Shown piece by piece: positions 13,473 to 24,936 of a stretch of DNA of 64,000 nt; positions within the stretch are counted from its first letter, which is position 1, and every line of letters starts with the position of its first letter. The stretch lies in the NCBI RefSeq assembly GCF_031755915.1, contig NC_083379.1, forward strand, positions 45,826,001 through 45,890,000, in the 5' to 3' direction. The position numbers and the translations under genes are program-made. The notes beneath the pieces are model-generated. The model did not search any database, was not told where the DNA came from, and saw nothing but the letters and a program-made list of their open reading frames with translations. This DNA is from Ziziphus jujuba (lineage: Eukaryota; Streptophyta; Magnoliopsida; Rosales; Rhamnaceae).

Positions 13473-14152
13473 AAGAAAATTTTTCCTGGCATTGGGCACC
13501 CCTTCCACTATGTTTTGTTTTGAATTATATACTCTAAAATGAGTAAGGTAAAATAAATTTTGCGGGAATGTATTATCCAAGCATAGATTGTGTTGCAATG
13601 AGGAAATTTGCTGTAGGGTTATAATTGTATCTTCCATTTATATTACTAATTTAGCTTTCACTTTTGGTGTCTCCGGACAACTTTGGTCCAACATCTATTG
13701 CATTATCGTGTCAAAATAGTATTCCAAAAATATAATTTATCAAGTGCGTTGCCTTTTACCGTGGTGCCTTTGCACTTGGGAGTTTTAAATGGAGATTTTT
13801 CTAAGCAGTAAGCGTATACGCATGCATCATAGCACAATTGTGGGGAAAATTAGAATCAAAACAGATAAAAGCAAGAAATGTTAGAATACTATAAAAGCAG
13901 TAAATGTGAGAATACTAAGGTTTTCTTTTTGTCTTTTTGCATTGAATTACTGTATTGCTCTAAACCGGTGGTCGTTTTAAAGGTTTCAAATTTTAATAAA
14001 ATTAAATTTAGTAATAATAATAATAATAATAATAATAATGTTCCGGTCGTGTTTAGTAAAGAGAAACAAATGTCGTGCCGGTTAGTATTAAGCACATTCT
14101 ACAGGCTGAAAGAGAAACCGCGATCAAGCGTTTTGCTGCAGTGCTGTCTAAA
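13473..14152. other. Spacer between the Alba and PPR genes
   Basis: Holds the Alba 3' UTR and the PPR promoter/5' UTR. A trinucleotide microsatellite (AAT)9 sits at about 14013-14039, roughly 115 bp before the preferred PPR start. No other gene is visible. Confidence 0.5.
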
Positions 14153-15721
14153 ATGTTGAATAGGTATCTGTCTTCTAAACCCAAAGCTCTTCGCTCTCTC
14201 TTTTACGCTCTCATGCCATCCAAGTCACACAATCTCCATCCGTTTTGTTCCTTCAATGCAGCACGCTCGGACCCACCATTGCCGGACCTCGTGAACGATA
14301 TTTCTCGGGTGATCAGCGACCACAGAAACCCCCACCACGACTTGGAACTCTCACTTACCAGTTTCTCAACCCAAATATCCACCAACCTGGTCGAGCAGGT
14401 CCTGAAGAGGTGCAAAAATCTTGGGTTCTCTGCTCACAGGTTCTTTCTTTGGGCTAAAACGGTTCCGAATTTTGTACACAGTGTTGAGAGCTATCACATT
14501 TTGGTAGATATACTTGGGAGTAGCAAACAATTTGCTATCTTGTGGGATCTTCTTTTAGATATGAGAGAGTCTCGGTGTTGCGAGATTAGTCCAGAAAATT
14601 TCTGGGTTATTTTTAGAGCATATAGTAGAGCTAATTTGCCTCGTGACGCTATTCGGGCATTCAATAGAATGGTTGAGTTCGGAATTAAACCCACGATTCA
14701 TGATCTTGATCAGCTTTTATATGCTTTGTGCAAAAGGAAGCATGTCAAGGATGCCCAACAAATTTTCGATAAAGTTAAAAGTGGTTTTGATCCGAATGCG
14801 AAAACTTATAGCATTTTGATAAGGGGTTGGGGTGATGTTGGGGATGCTAATGAGGCTCGTAAGGTGTTTGATGAAATGGTTGAACGAGGATGTTCTCTGG
14901 ATGTGCTTGCATATAATAGTTATTTGGAGGCGTTGTGCAAAGGAGGAAATGTAGATGAAGCATATAAGATATTCCAAGAAATGGTGCCTAAAGCAGTTGA
15001 CCCGGATGCTTGGACATACTCTGTTTTCATCCGTGCTTATTGTCAAGCCAATGATATTCATTCGGTTTTTAGGGTGCTTAATAGAATGAGGAGATATAAT
15101 CTTTTGCCCAATGTGTTCACTTACAACTGCATTATCAAGAAACTCTGCAAGATTGACAAGATGGAAGAGGCTTACCAACTTTTAGATGAAATGATCGAGA
15201 AGGGAGTTACACCGGACACATGGAGTTACAATGCAATCCTGGCGTACCATTGTGATCATTGTGAGGTTAACATGGCTCTTAGGTTATTAGCTAGAATGGA
15301 AAATGATCAGTGCATGCCTGATCGCCATACTTATAATATGCTGCTCAAAATGCTGATCAGGGTAGGGAGGTTTGATAGGGTAGCTGAAGTTTGGGATGGT
15401 ATGGGGGGAAGGGGATTTTATCCTTCTGTTTCGACATATACTGTCATGATTCATGGCCACTGTCATAAGAAAGGTAAACTAAAGGAGGCATGCAAATATT
15501 TTGAGATGATGATTGATGAAGGAATACCACCATATTCATCTACTGTTGAGCTGTTAAGAAACCAGCTTTTGGGCTTAGGATTTCTTGAGCAGATTGAGAT
15601 AATCGCAAGTAAAATGGATCGGAGCACTTCTTGCTCAATACAAGAGTTTGCAAACATGATGCGAGGTAATAGGGTTTATAAACCATCAAGAAGAGAAGAG
15701 ACTGATCTTGAAAGTGACTGA
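14153..15721 (+). CDS. Mitochondrial-type pentatricopeptide repeat protein (At1g52640-like)
   Basis: A single-exon ORF. From the ATG at 14153 it gives 522 residues; an in-frame ATG at 14075 would add 26. The later start gives an amphipathic basic leader (MLNRYLSSKPKALRSLFYAL) typical of mitochondrial import. After LVNDISRVISDHRNPHHDLE and LVEQVLKRCKNLGFSAHRFF come about ten P-class PPR motifs, e.g. DVLAYNSYLEALCKGGNVDE, NVFTYNCIIKKLCKIDKMEE and SVSTYTVMIHGHCHKKGK. P-class PPR proteins bind organellar RNA one base per repeat and act in RNA stability or processing; the target cannot be read here. The block order matches my memory of Arabidopsis At1g52640. It is the first gene of a run conserved with Arabidopsis. 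Confidence 0.92.
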   Translation: MLNRYLSSKPKALRSLFYALMPSKSHNLHPFCSFNAARSDPPLPDLVNDISRVISDHRNPHHDLELSLTSFSTQISTNLVEQVLKRCKNLGFSAHRFFLWAKTVPNFVHSVESYHILVDILGSSKQFAILWDLLLDMRESRCCEISPENFWVIFRAYSRANLPRDAIRAFNRMVEFGIKPTIHDLDQLLYALCKRKHVKDAQQIFDKVKSGFDPNAKTYSILIRGWGDVGDANEARKVFDEMVERGCSLDVLAYNSYLEALCKGGNVDEAYKIFQEMVPKAVDPDAWTYSVFIRAYCQANDIHSVFRVLNRMRRYNLLPNVFTYNCIIKKLCKIDKMEEAYQLLDEMIEKGVTPDTWSYNAILAYHCDHCEVNMALRLLARMENDQCMPDRHTYNMLLKMLIRVGRFDRVAEVWDGMGGRGFYPSVSTYTVMIHGHCHKKGKLKEACKYFEMMIDEGIPPYSSTVELLRNQLLGLGFLEQIEIIASKMDRSTSCSIQEFANMMRGNRVYKPSRREETDLESD

Positions 15722-17382
15722 AGACCGAAAGTTGTGCAAGTATCTTGGGCAGGCAAGGTCATTCTCTTTGGCAGTAATTAACATCGAGAAGAGCTTCTCG
15801 GATATGTTTTCAGGTATAGTTTACTAACACATTTGTGCTTCATATTTCTGCTTGCTGCTTATAAAATTATACACTTTGCTCTTCTGTGCGTATGCAGATA
15901 CAATTATTTAGGTATGTTAATATGAAGTTTTAGAGAAAGCGATGATTAAAGTTAGCTTGGTTGTATGATGCATTATGCTAAAGAAAAGAAAAAGTTCAAT
16001 AATTCGAGAGAATGCCTCATTGGTTATACAAAAACTATCCAACAACAAAACCATGCAATTCTTATATATAGCACTTGCACTTGGAAAAGGGAACATATGT
16101 TTGTCCTTGGCTGTGATGTTTAAGTTCTAATGGTTGTTACCTTTGCTGGCTGTAATTAAAAATTGATTGATGGATACTTTTTTTGACAGAAATTAATTAA
16201 AATTGAAATTTAAACTGTTTTAAAATCCACATTTGCAGGGTTCTGTGGCAGTTGTTGATCTGAACGGTCAATCAGGACAGGATGCCAAAGTCCATCGGGA
16301 GGTTACCATTGAAGAAACTAATTGGCATAGGAAATATGTTCTTACATTCGTGGTTGAGCAGCTGGACTTGGACCTGCATTGTGTCTTAACATTTTTTTTT
16401 TTTTTTTTTTCCTTTTGCCAAACAAGGGTTTCTTTAAAAGATGAAAGGCACAATTTTTACCAAAGAATAGGTTTCTTACTTTTAGATTAAGATCAATTGG
16501 ACATTGGTTAATTGCAATTCAAAGAGAACACTATCTCTTGCTGTGTTCTGATTTCGAGCAATTAGTGGAGAAGAATATGTTACTGAGAAGTAGAAAACTT
16601 TTTCATATATTTTGTTCGATAGATTTTTTTTAAAAAAAATTATTTATTTCTTTATTTTTTACAAAGTTAATACAGTTGTTAATGACAATCGAATATCCAT
16701 CAAAAGAAAAAGAAAAAATAACGACAATTGAATACTTTAATAGTTACTAGGTCTCTAATAGTAAATAATAAATAATTACTGCTTTAATTAATAAATCATT
16801 TTGCTTTTTTAATTAGTCTTTTAAATTACGTAGCAAAATTTTCTCTTTTTATGGAATAAAATTTCTTAATTTATCACCATTAAAAAGATTTATTGGTATT
16901 TTGTTCTTCGGGAACATATTTTGTTCTTTTTGTTTCAAATAGTTTTTTTTTTTTTAAGAAATATTTTAGTTTGTATTTAGTGAAATATAAGGAGGTGTTG
17001 AACGCAAGCTTAATTATATCGATTTAGATTTTTGCAAAAAAAAAGAAAAAAGAAAAAAACTAGATTTAAAAATAAAAAACTAGAGCAACCATAAAGGACG
17101 ACAAAACAATAATATTATAATCAGAAAAAGAACGAGTCGGATCCAGTAGACCGCGTTAACATGTTCTGTTTCCCATTGCCATTTTCTTAAGCAACGGACT
17201 GCTCGTCTCTCTGTTTAATTGAGCTAAGATTTTGATTTACTTGACCGGCCTGACATATTCTTGTTAGCAAAACCCTAACGGTAGTTTTCTCTAGAATCAT
17301 ACACAAAACCCAGATCTTTCTATTTTGATTTATATTTTAAATTTTGTTCATAAATAGGAATTGAGGATTAGAAAGAAGGAAG
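15722..17382. other. Spacer between PPR and O-fucosyltransferase genes
   Basis: Contains the PPR 3' UTR, possibly spliced, and the promoter of the next gene. A short ORF at 16233-16490 runs into a poly-T tract and has no recognisable domain. Nothing else is supported. Confidence 0.45.
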
Positions 17383-20300
17383 ATGGTGATCATGATGTCA
17401 GTGAAGCCCATGTTTAGCATAACGGTGGTCACTCTCTCTCTCCTACTCGCAGTGCTTCTCTTTGCACCCACTTCTCCTTTCTCCCAAATCCCTCTCTTTT
17501 CCACCTCGCAACTGTACGTAACCAAGTAACTTTGTATTTTTAATTCTTTTACTTCTTTTTGTTCCCCTATAAACATATCTTTGGTCTTGATTTTTTTTTT
17601 CTTTTTAAAATTTATGTTCATTTTTGACATTATATTCTAAGATCCAAAAACAGAACAAGTTTTCAAAGTTTACCATAAAGTTTCCTTTTAGTTTTCATGT
17701 GAGTTTTGGAGCCAAATTTGTAGGGCATGAGATTGATTGAGGTTGAATTTTATGCTTTTTGGGGGATGTTCGGTTGTGATCTGTAATTTGTGAATGCAGA
17801 GGAAGATTGGACATATGGAGTGTGAGCAGGATGGTAGAATGGAGGCCTTGCAATTGGTGGCTACAAGGACATGTTCCTCGTAAGTTTTAATTTGGAAATC
17901 TGATAAATATAATTTCTGGGTGATTTGATTTGTATACATGTAAGCTTGAACTTGGGGAATTCACCAAGAAAATAAAAAAACAGAAGAAGAAAAAGTGTTT
18001 TGATTTGGGGATTAGTGAAGTTAGAAAAGGCAGAGCATGCCTATCGAAAGAAAATTCAGATATTTTAAAAATTACCTGGAAATATTGCCTATATTTGGAA
18101 CTGTTATGAATGCCTTTGGCTTTGTTTACCAACTTGAATGCTGTGAAAAACAAGAATTGGGGTAAACGTAGAACTATATACGCAGGGGTATCAGGTTGCA
18201 TTTTTGTGTTTTTGAAATTCTGAGTCAATCTTAATTAACTTTCAGTGCAGACAATTGCTTTGGTTTTTTGTTGAAATGCTGCAGCTCTTCCAGCACAGAG
18301 TAATGGATACATCAGAGTGGATTGCTATGGTGGCCTCAATCAGATGAGAAGAGATGTGAGTTTTTGGTCCTGGACGTACTTGGATTTCCAGATTTCTTTC
18401 ATTTATGTTTGAATTTGGTTTACTGCTTTCTAAGAATGGATATTGGTGATATTGAATGCAGTTGTGTGATGGTGTTGGTATTGCTCGCCTTTTAAATGCG
18501 ACCCTTGTTTTACCAAAGTTTGAAGTGGCTGCATATTGGAATGAATCAAGGTAATTGCTAATAGTTTTTTTGGTCACCATGGGATTGCACCTTAAAATTG
18601 TTGCTAAGATAAATACATATGCAGGGTTAAGAAATATAAGAACTTAGTAGGTTTCATATGAGATTGCTGTAATTTAACAAAGTATGTTTGACTAGGACAT
18701 TGCTTTTTTCAGTAGTAGAGAAATATTGTATTTTAAGTGATATTGCTTAAAAAATGTGTAAATGTGTAACTATGAAATCAAATGATTGAACCTTAAGTGA
18801 TACTGCATTGATAAACACCCTGTTAATTTGGAATTTGGTTATCTAGCTGATGGAAATGGCTCTAGACAATGATTGAACTTTTTGCCTTAGGCCTTTAGGT
18901 GGTTTCGTTTTAGAGATACACTTTAGAGTGTATAACTTGTGTTTATTTTCTTATTAAGTTCTACTCAACACTTTGAAACCAAGGATAAGCCTTGCAATCA
19001 TATATCATCTTCTGAGGCTCTTGATGTCATGCATTTTCTTTTTTGAAATTATGTTATTTCAAGATTTTTCAGGTTTGTCTGACTTCATATAGATTGGTTG
19101 AGTGATTTGCATTTGCTAGAAATATTGTTTTTATTTGTAATATAATTTAGTGGGCATATTATCTTTTTGTAACTTTTTTTGTTTCATCTCAGTGGTTTTA
19201 CAGATGTGTTTGATGTTGATTACTTCATTCAACAATTGAATGGCTTTATTGAAGTTGCTATAGAGTTGCCACCAGAGATTGCGTCAAAACAACCCTACCG
19301 TGTAAATTGTAGCAAACGCAAAGGTCACTTTGATTACATTGAAAGTGTACTTCCATCATTGTTGGAACATCGTTTTATTTCAATCACACCTGCAATGAGT
19401 CAAAGAAGGGATAGGTATCATCTTGTAGTTCATTGTCATTTTATTGTTATTATGAATAAGGTTAGTCTCTTCTGTGGGTGGACTAATGTGGCCACATTTT
19501 GAGATCAAATGTCAGGAAGCTCATTTTGGTTTTGGATCTGGAGAGAAGTTGGAAATTGATTGACAGAATAATTATATAGTTTTTTAAGATAGATCTTGAT
19601 GTCTAAGAAAAATATGCATAGTTATTATTTTTACGAAAAAGAGGAAAAAATATACTTAATTGTTCTCATTTGGCCATTGATATATGTTTTCTCTAATTGA
19701 TGTAGGTATCCCCAGTATGCAAAAGTTGCCCTTTGCCAAGCTTGTTACAATGCACTACGTCTCACTAGATCCTTGGAGAAGAAAGCCTCTGAACTTCTAG
19801 AAGCTATTCCCAAACCCTTTCTCTCACTTCACCTTCGATTTGAACCTGACATGGTCGCTTACAGCCAATGTGAGTACACAAACCTTTCTCCTGCCTCCAT
19901 CAAAGCCATCGATGAAGCTCGGGGAGATAGGAAGCCATGGACTGGAGAGTTGGCCCACATTTGGAGAAAGCGGGGGAAATGTCCTTTGACCCCGAATGAG
20001 ACAGCCTTCATACTTCAGGCACTTTCCATTCCAACAAACACAAATATATATTTGGCAGCAGGTGATGGTCTGATGGAGATTGAAGGATTGACATCTATTT
20101 ATGCAAATGTATTTACCAAGTCTAGTCTTCTTAGTGGTGAGGATTTCAAAAGCATGCATGGGAACACAAAAGCTGCTTTGGATTATTATGTGTCCATCAA
20201 CAGTGATTCCTACATGGCTACATATTTTGGAAATATGGACAAGATGGTCGCAGCTATGAGGGCTTTTAAGGGATTGTATAAAACTCTTTTCTTGAGCAGG

Positions 20301-20438
20301 AAAGCTTTTGCAGAATTCACTTCCCAGAGTTTGACTGAGAAGGAGTTGATGCAAGCCCTATGGAATGCTCATAGGGATGATTTTATCATGGGGAGAGGAT
20401 CTGCTTTGCCTGACTGCTTTTGCGAGTATAAATTGTGA
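17383..20438 (+). CDS. GDP-fucose protein O-fucosyltransferase family protein (At1g52630-like)
   Basis: Six exons (17383-17513, 17800-17879, 18285-18355, 18462-18550, 19193-19414, 19706-20438) give 441 residues in one closed frame. The N-terminus has a hydrophobic signal anchor at about residues 10-28, as in a type II Golgi membrane enzyme. The lumenal domain holds GYIRVDCYGGLNQMRRD (78-94), LCDGVGIARLLNATLVLPKF, FDVDYFI, HLRFEPDMVA (240-249), and the donor-site region NIYLAAGDGL (311-320), followed by FTKSSLL and YYVSINSDSYMATYFGNMDK. These are hallmark blocks of the plant O-FucT (formerly DUF246) family, which is thought to transfer fucose to proteins or glycans; the acceptor is unknown. 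Position next to the At1g52640-like PPR supports orthology with At1g52630. Confidence 0.92.
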
Positions 20439-21195
20439 TTTTTGTTGCCTGAGCCTTCATGTTGTACTTTAAATGTCAGAAAACAATTCAAAGGAATCGT
20501 TCTCTTTTTGCTCCCTTTGCTAGACTTGGTGTTTTTGTAGGATTTAGACATTCAGTTATATCTTATCGTGACGACCTTATTATTATATTGCTTCTAAAAT
20601 AGGGTTAGAAAGGCTCTTTTTATAGACAAAAAAGCTATGGAAAAAAAAAAAAAAATGCCTACGAATGTAACGAAAAGAGACAGTTGGCCTTATGGCTCCC
20701 CAAAAAAAAAATAAAATAAAATAAAAGAAGAAAACAGTAGTCGGTAGGGTTCTTTTACACAAAATTTGGCAAATCAACAAAAAGAAGAAATAAACGGTGG
20801 TAATTCCAAACCAGAATGTATTTCCTGTCTGTTCTTTTGAATCGTCTTAACCTTTAACCACGAGATAGCAGGATAACACGGTAACCTTGTCACAGAATCG
20901 GAGGCTTTCGTTCAGCTTCAGTTCCCTGCAAAACGATTATAGACTTGAATATATAAGAGTTCGATGTGATTTTATGAAATTTCCTTGAATATATTTAACT
21001 TTGTAAACTAGGAAAACCGAAAAAACTGGTCACTTCAACTTGCAAGGCCAGATTGTATTTAGCACATTTTCTTTCAAAATTGTAGCTTGCCATTCAGAGT
21101 TCCAGAACTAGTTACATTTTCCATTTTTTGTTGTTGTCTATATAGACCATTACTAGTGAGACACTAGTACATGCATTATAGGAAAAGGAAAGTAA
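20439..21195. other. Spacer; probable 3' UTR and 3' UTR intron of the dead NLR copy
   Basis: Convergent region between the O-fucosyltransferase and the minus-strand NLR pseudogene. On the minus strand a donor-like CGG|GTATAT near 21204-21209 and an acceptor TTGCAG ending at 20926 could bound an intron spanning the former stop region. Sequence near 21130-21205 resembles 28812-28900 downstream of the intact NLR, showing that the duplicated unit extends into this spacer. A poly-A run lies near 20640-20655. Confidence 0.45.
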
Positions 21196-24100
21196 TTATA
21201 TACCCGCACGCTTTGTCAAATTACGGTACCAAGACAAGCAAGATGGTTTTTTGGACGATACATGGTCCATTTCAACTTCAGGGACATGGGAAATCTTCGC
21301 CAAATCTCCATCTTCTTTCCGGCATTGTTCTACAAGTGAGTTGCATCCATGGATAGACAGATGGATGAGGGAGCTTGGAAGCCCATCTTCTGGAAAGGAC
21401 TGGAATGCAGGACAGTCTTCAATGTACAGGTCCTTGAGGGAGGTTAGATTCCTGAGCACACTGGATGGCCCAAATGATGGTAGACTTGCACATGATCCAA
21501 TACTCAGATATTGAAGAGAGGTGGGGAGACCTTCTTGTGGCAGTTGCAAAAGCTGTGGACAGTTCCGGATGAAGAGTAGTTCAAGATTTGCAAAGGCTTC
21601 GGCATTTTATTTTTTTGGTTGGCCAAAGACTCAAGATGTTCCCAGCCATGGATATAGAGAGCTTTGAGACTTGGGATGCTTGGCCATTTGGGAGGAGACT
21701 TTACATTGGAGATGTTTGAAATCACCAGAGTGCAAAGTGTTGTTTCCATGTATCAGACTTAGTAATTTGTCATCGATATAAGTATCCATTGCCAAGTGCT
21801 GAAGATCTTCTACATTTTCCTTTTCCCAGGAGGCAGTTAGTGATCTGCACCCGATTATCTCCAGTTTATCCAGATAGAGAAAATCTGGCAGTTTGAGCAG
21901 CTCGGGGCAATTACTAATTTTGACCTCTCTAGTTTCTTCTGGCCGTTGTTTGTATACTATTCCGACTGGTAGATCTTCATTCAAGTGCTTTAGAAGAGGA
22001 TTGTCAACAAGTGTTATATTAGTCAGAGGGGCCAAGGGAATAGTTTCCAGTAAGTCACACTTTTTGATCTTCAAATGATCTAGCTTAGGAAAGAAACAAG
22101 GCAACTTTGTCAGTTTGGGGCAGTGACTGATCTTCAGCTTCTTCAAGGATGGGTAGTGCTCCTCTTGCTGCTCCTCTTGCCATTCTTCCAACACCTGCAT
22201 ATTTTTTAGGCGAACTTCTTTGAGTTTGGGAAGCTGGCCAAGGTTGAGGATTTTGGTTCTTGCGCAATGCTTCAAGGAGATAGCAACCAAGTTTTGCAGT
22301 TGTCCATTTTTCATCCAAGTTGGTAATTCAATGCCTCTGTAGTGAAAAATGTGGACCTCTCTGACATTTGAGTGGGGCTGCAGTTCTTCAAGTACCTCTT
22401 CTTCTCTGGCTTTGTCTTGTGTGTTAATATTTTGATTGCTCCATTCGTATACCACTTTCTGAAGCCATTCCTTGTCTTTCAAGTTTGCATCCCCAACAGT
22501 CGCTGCATTTTCAAGTTTTGAGATATGCAAGGTTCCTGTAAGATAAACCATATTCTTCAACTCTTCAAGCCTGTATCCAGTTTCGCAGCCAACATGGAAG
22601 GCATGCAAATTATGCAGGCTAGTTAAACGTCCTATGTTTGGTGGCAGAATACAGACCACGGACCAGAACATTTCATCCAGCTCTAGATATCTCAGGTTGG
22701 TAAGGTCTGCGAGATCTCTGGGCAACTTGAAAAGCCAAGGACAACCCAAGAGTTTCAGTGTCTCCAGATTGTAGGGTCTGCATATTGAATTGGGAAGCTT
22801 TTTTATTTCAGTTTTGCATAGGTTGAGATAACGCAAAAGCTTCAACTTTTCAATTGATTTTGGCAGTTTCTTTAGCGTGCTTGAACTCAGGTCCAACACT
22901 CGTATGTATGAAAGCTCATCAAACACTTTCTGTAGGGCATGGCCGAAGGCTTTCAAGTGTCCAGCTGGAAATACAAGTGTCCGCAGCTTCTTTGATGTGT
23001 CGACTATCTCTAAAATAGGCTGCTCAACCTCTTTACATAGCAATGATACATGACGAGAGTTTTCTTTAAGGCTAAGTGACTCTTTTTTGGTGGACATTGG
23101 TCTTTCGTCCTTCACTTGGGAAAAAAAAGGATGTGCCATTGATTGTGCTAAGTCATGGATAAGGTCATGCATCCTATATTTTGTGCTATCATCGCTTGAA
23201 ATTTCAAAGAAGAACCTCTTCTCCAAATTATTGAAGTAGTCACTTCCAATATCCTCTGTCTTCTCATTCTTCTTGGTAAGAATGAATTCTTGTGCCATCC
23301 ATAACTTGGTCAATTGATTCTTATCAAATGCATCAGATTTTGGAAACATAGAACAATATGCAAAGCACTGCTTTAGATTTGAAGACAGATGATTATAGCT
23401 CAATCTAAGAACTGGCAAAACCGAATCATCTTTTGCTTCCCATATTTCACTCTTCATGATGCGTTTCCATTTGTGTACATCAGTTTCCCCCTTCAGCAGG
23501 CCTCCCATCTGTCTCACTGCCAATGGTAAACCTTTGCACTTTCTTACAATTTCTTTTCCATATTCCTCCAATTCATTTCGTGCGCCATCCGTGGAATCAT
23601 CTTCTCGAATGCAATTTCTTCAAACAACGACCATGATTCTTTGTCATCAGAACATCGTAGACGATAGGTGTCTTTAGCACACCTTATACCTGCAACCGTT
23701 GAGTCTCTACCTGTAACCATCACAGGGCTTCCTTTTGGTCCAAGGCTAAAGACATTTTCTAGTTTTTCCCATTCCGGAAAACTAGCTTTCCATATATCAT
23801 CTAGAACAACTAAAAACCGCTCCTTCTCCAGGATTTCAACAATTTTTTTTCTAGTTGTTCCATAGAGAGAAAGTCGACACCTTGAGCAGTCTCGTTATGA
23901 GATACCATAATCTCTCTGAAAATCCTTGTTATGTCAAAAGTTTCAGTCACAGAAACCCATATTCTGGTTTTGAAATAATTTTTCACTCTCTAATCTTTCA
24001 TTACAAGTTGAGCAAGAGTTGTTTTACCAACTCCTCCCATCCCAAAAATGGGAATGACAGAAAAATTACTAGCATCACTGCCTTCTTCATCTGGTATCAA

Positions 24101-24936
24101 AAATTTTATTATATTCTCTTTATCATTTTTGTTAGTGTAATGTCACTTTTGTTGCTGTCATAAGTTGCTTTGTGATAATTAGTTACTGTATTTTCAGTTT
24201 TTGATAAAAATACTGTTGTATTAGGTAGCCAAAGTATGACTTGTCTTTTGACAATATGATTACTGCAGTAGTACGTGCAAATTAGATGGTTTACTGTTTC
24301 TGAAAACTTGTGTTTATATGTTCTGTCCAAAAAATGAACGAGTGTGTTCACCACACCAGTTTAAGCTTCTTCCTCTTTCGTTTTTGCTGTGTTTTTTATC
24401 CTAAAAATCCTACAATTTTCCCTACCGACAACTAAATTGGTTCCAAGGGATCCAGATTGTCGAGAACTTAAAGGCTCATCACGCCTTGATATGCCACGGT
24501 GCCCTTGAACGTCTTTTCCCACCTCCTCTAAAATTTTATCTAGTCTGGCTACAATTTCTCTTAGTTCACGTGATATGCCATACTGACAGATATAGCTAGT
24601 AGGAGTAAATGGAGAAAAAAGTTTTCTTACTTGATTCTTCATCTTCCACAAATGAACTTCTGTTGCCCAATAGTCCATCAAGTCTTGTGCATCATAAGCT
24701 GCTATTGTCAGCTTCCCGACCCACATATTGAGCGCATTATGATTAGAAGAAGTGGACAGATTCTTTTCCATATCTTCAAGGCTTGTACGAAGTTCTTCAA
24801 ACATGTTTTCCAGCTTTCCAATATCTTCCTTGACATGATAAAATGCAAGAAACTCCTCCTTGACAAAAGAAGAAGCTTTCTGAAGGGTAACCTCCAAAAC
24901 AGCACTTCCCATTGTTGTCACTACTAGATCAACCAT
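21196..24936 (-). pseudogene. Broken CC-NB-LRR (NLR) disease-resistance gene copy
   Basis: A near-full-length paralogue of the intact NLR at 28909-32385, no longer readable as one protein. In order: the Rx-type coiled-coil and linker (24936-24420) are intact to VVGREN; a solo LTR interrupts the NB domain at 24130-24414; the P-loop GMGGVGKTT follows undamaged; an in-frame TAG lies at 23990-23992 where the intact copy has GAG; a 1-base loss in an A run near 23843 and another near 23606 shift the frame; then a long ORF (23571-21631) carries GLPLAV, CFAYCSMFPK, the MHD motif and most LRRs; a 2-base loss near 21729 and a 1-base change near 21605 break the last LRRs. Positions of the indels come from eye alignment with the intact copy. 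Even without the LTR the gene would be dead. Its ORF fragments should not be annotated as separate NLR genes. Confidence 0.92.
24130..24414 (+). mobile_element. Solo LTR (Copia-like) inside the NLR pseudogene
   Basis: A 285-bp sequence starts TGTTAGTG and ends CCTACA, so it has the TG...CA termini of an LTR. It is flanked by a perfect 5-bp direct repeat ATTTT at 24125-24129 and 24415-24419. The intact NLR paralogue has a single ATTTT at the same place (about 31866-31870) with no insert, which gives an empty site. On the plus strand a TATATG lies near 24315, followed by a CT-rich patch near 24367-24380, as in an LTR with its promoter, so the LTR probably points against the NLR. There is no internal domain, so it is a solo LTR left by recombination. 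The superfamily is inferred from the TGTTAG start and short length. Confidence 0.88.

Noticed and set aside
16233..16490. 85-codon ORF downstream of the first PPR gene
   Set aside because: It runs through a T17 tract and shows no domain or splice partner; likely UTR or spacer.
21196..24936. Calling the NLR fragments 23571-21631 and 24936-24361 as separate genes
   Set aside because: Alignment with the intact copy shows they are parts of one NLR broken by indels, a stop and a solo LTR.
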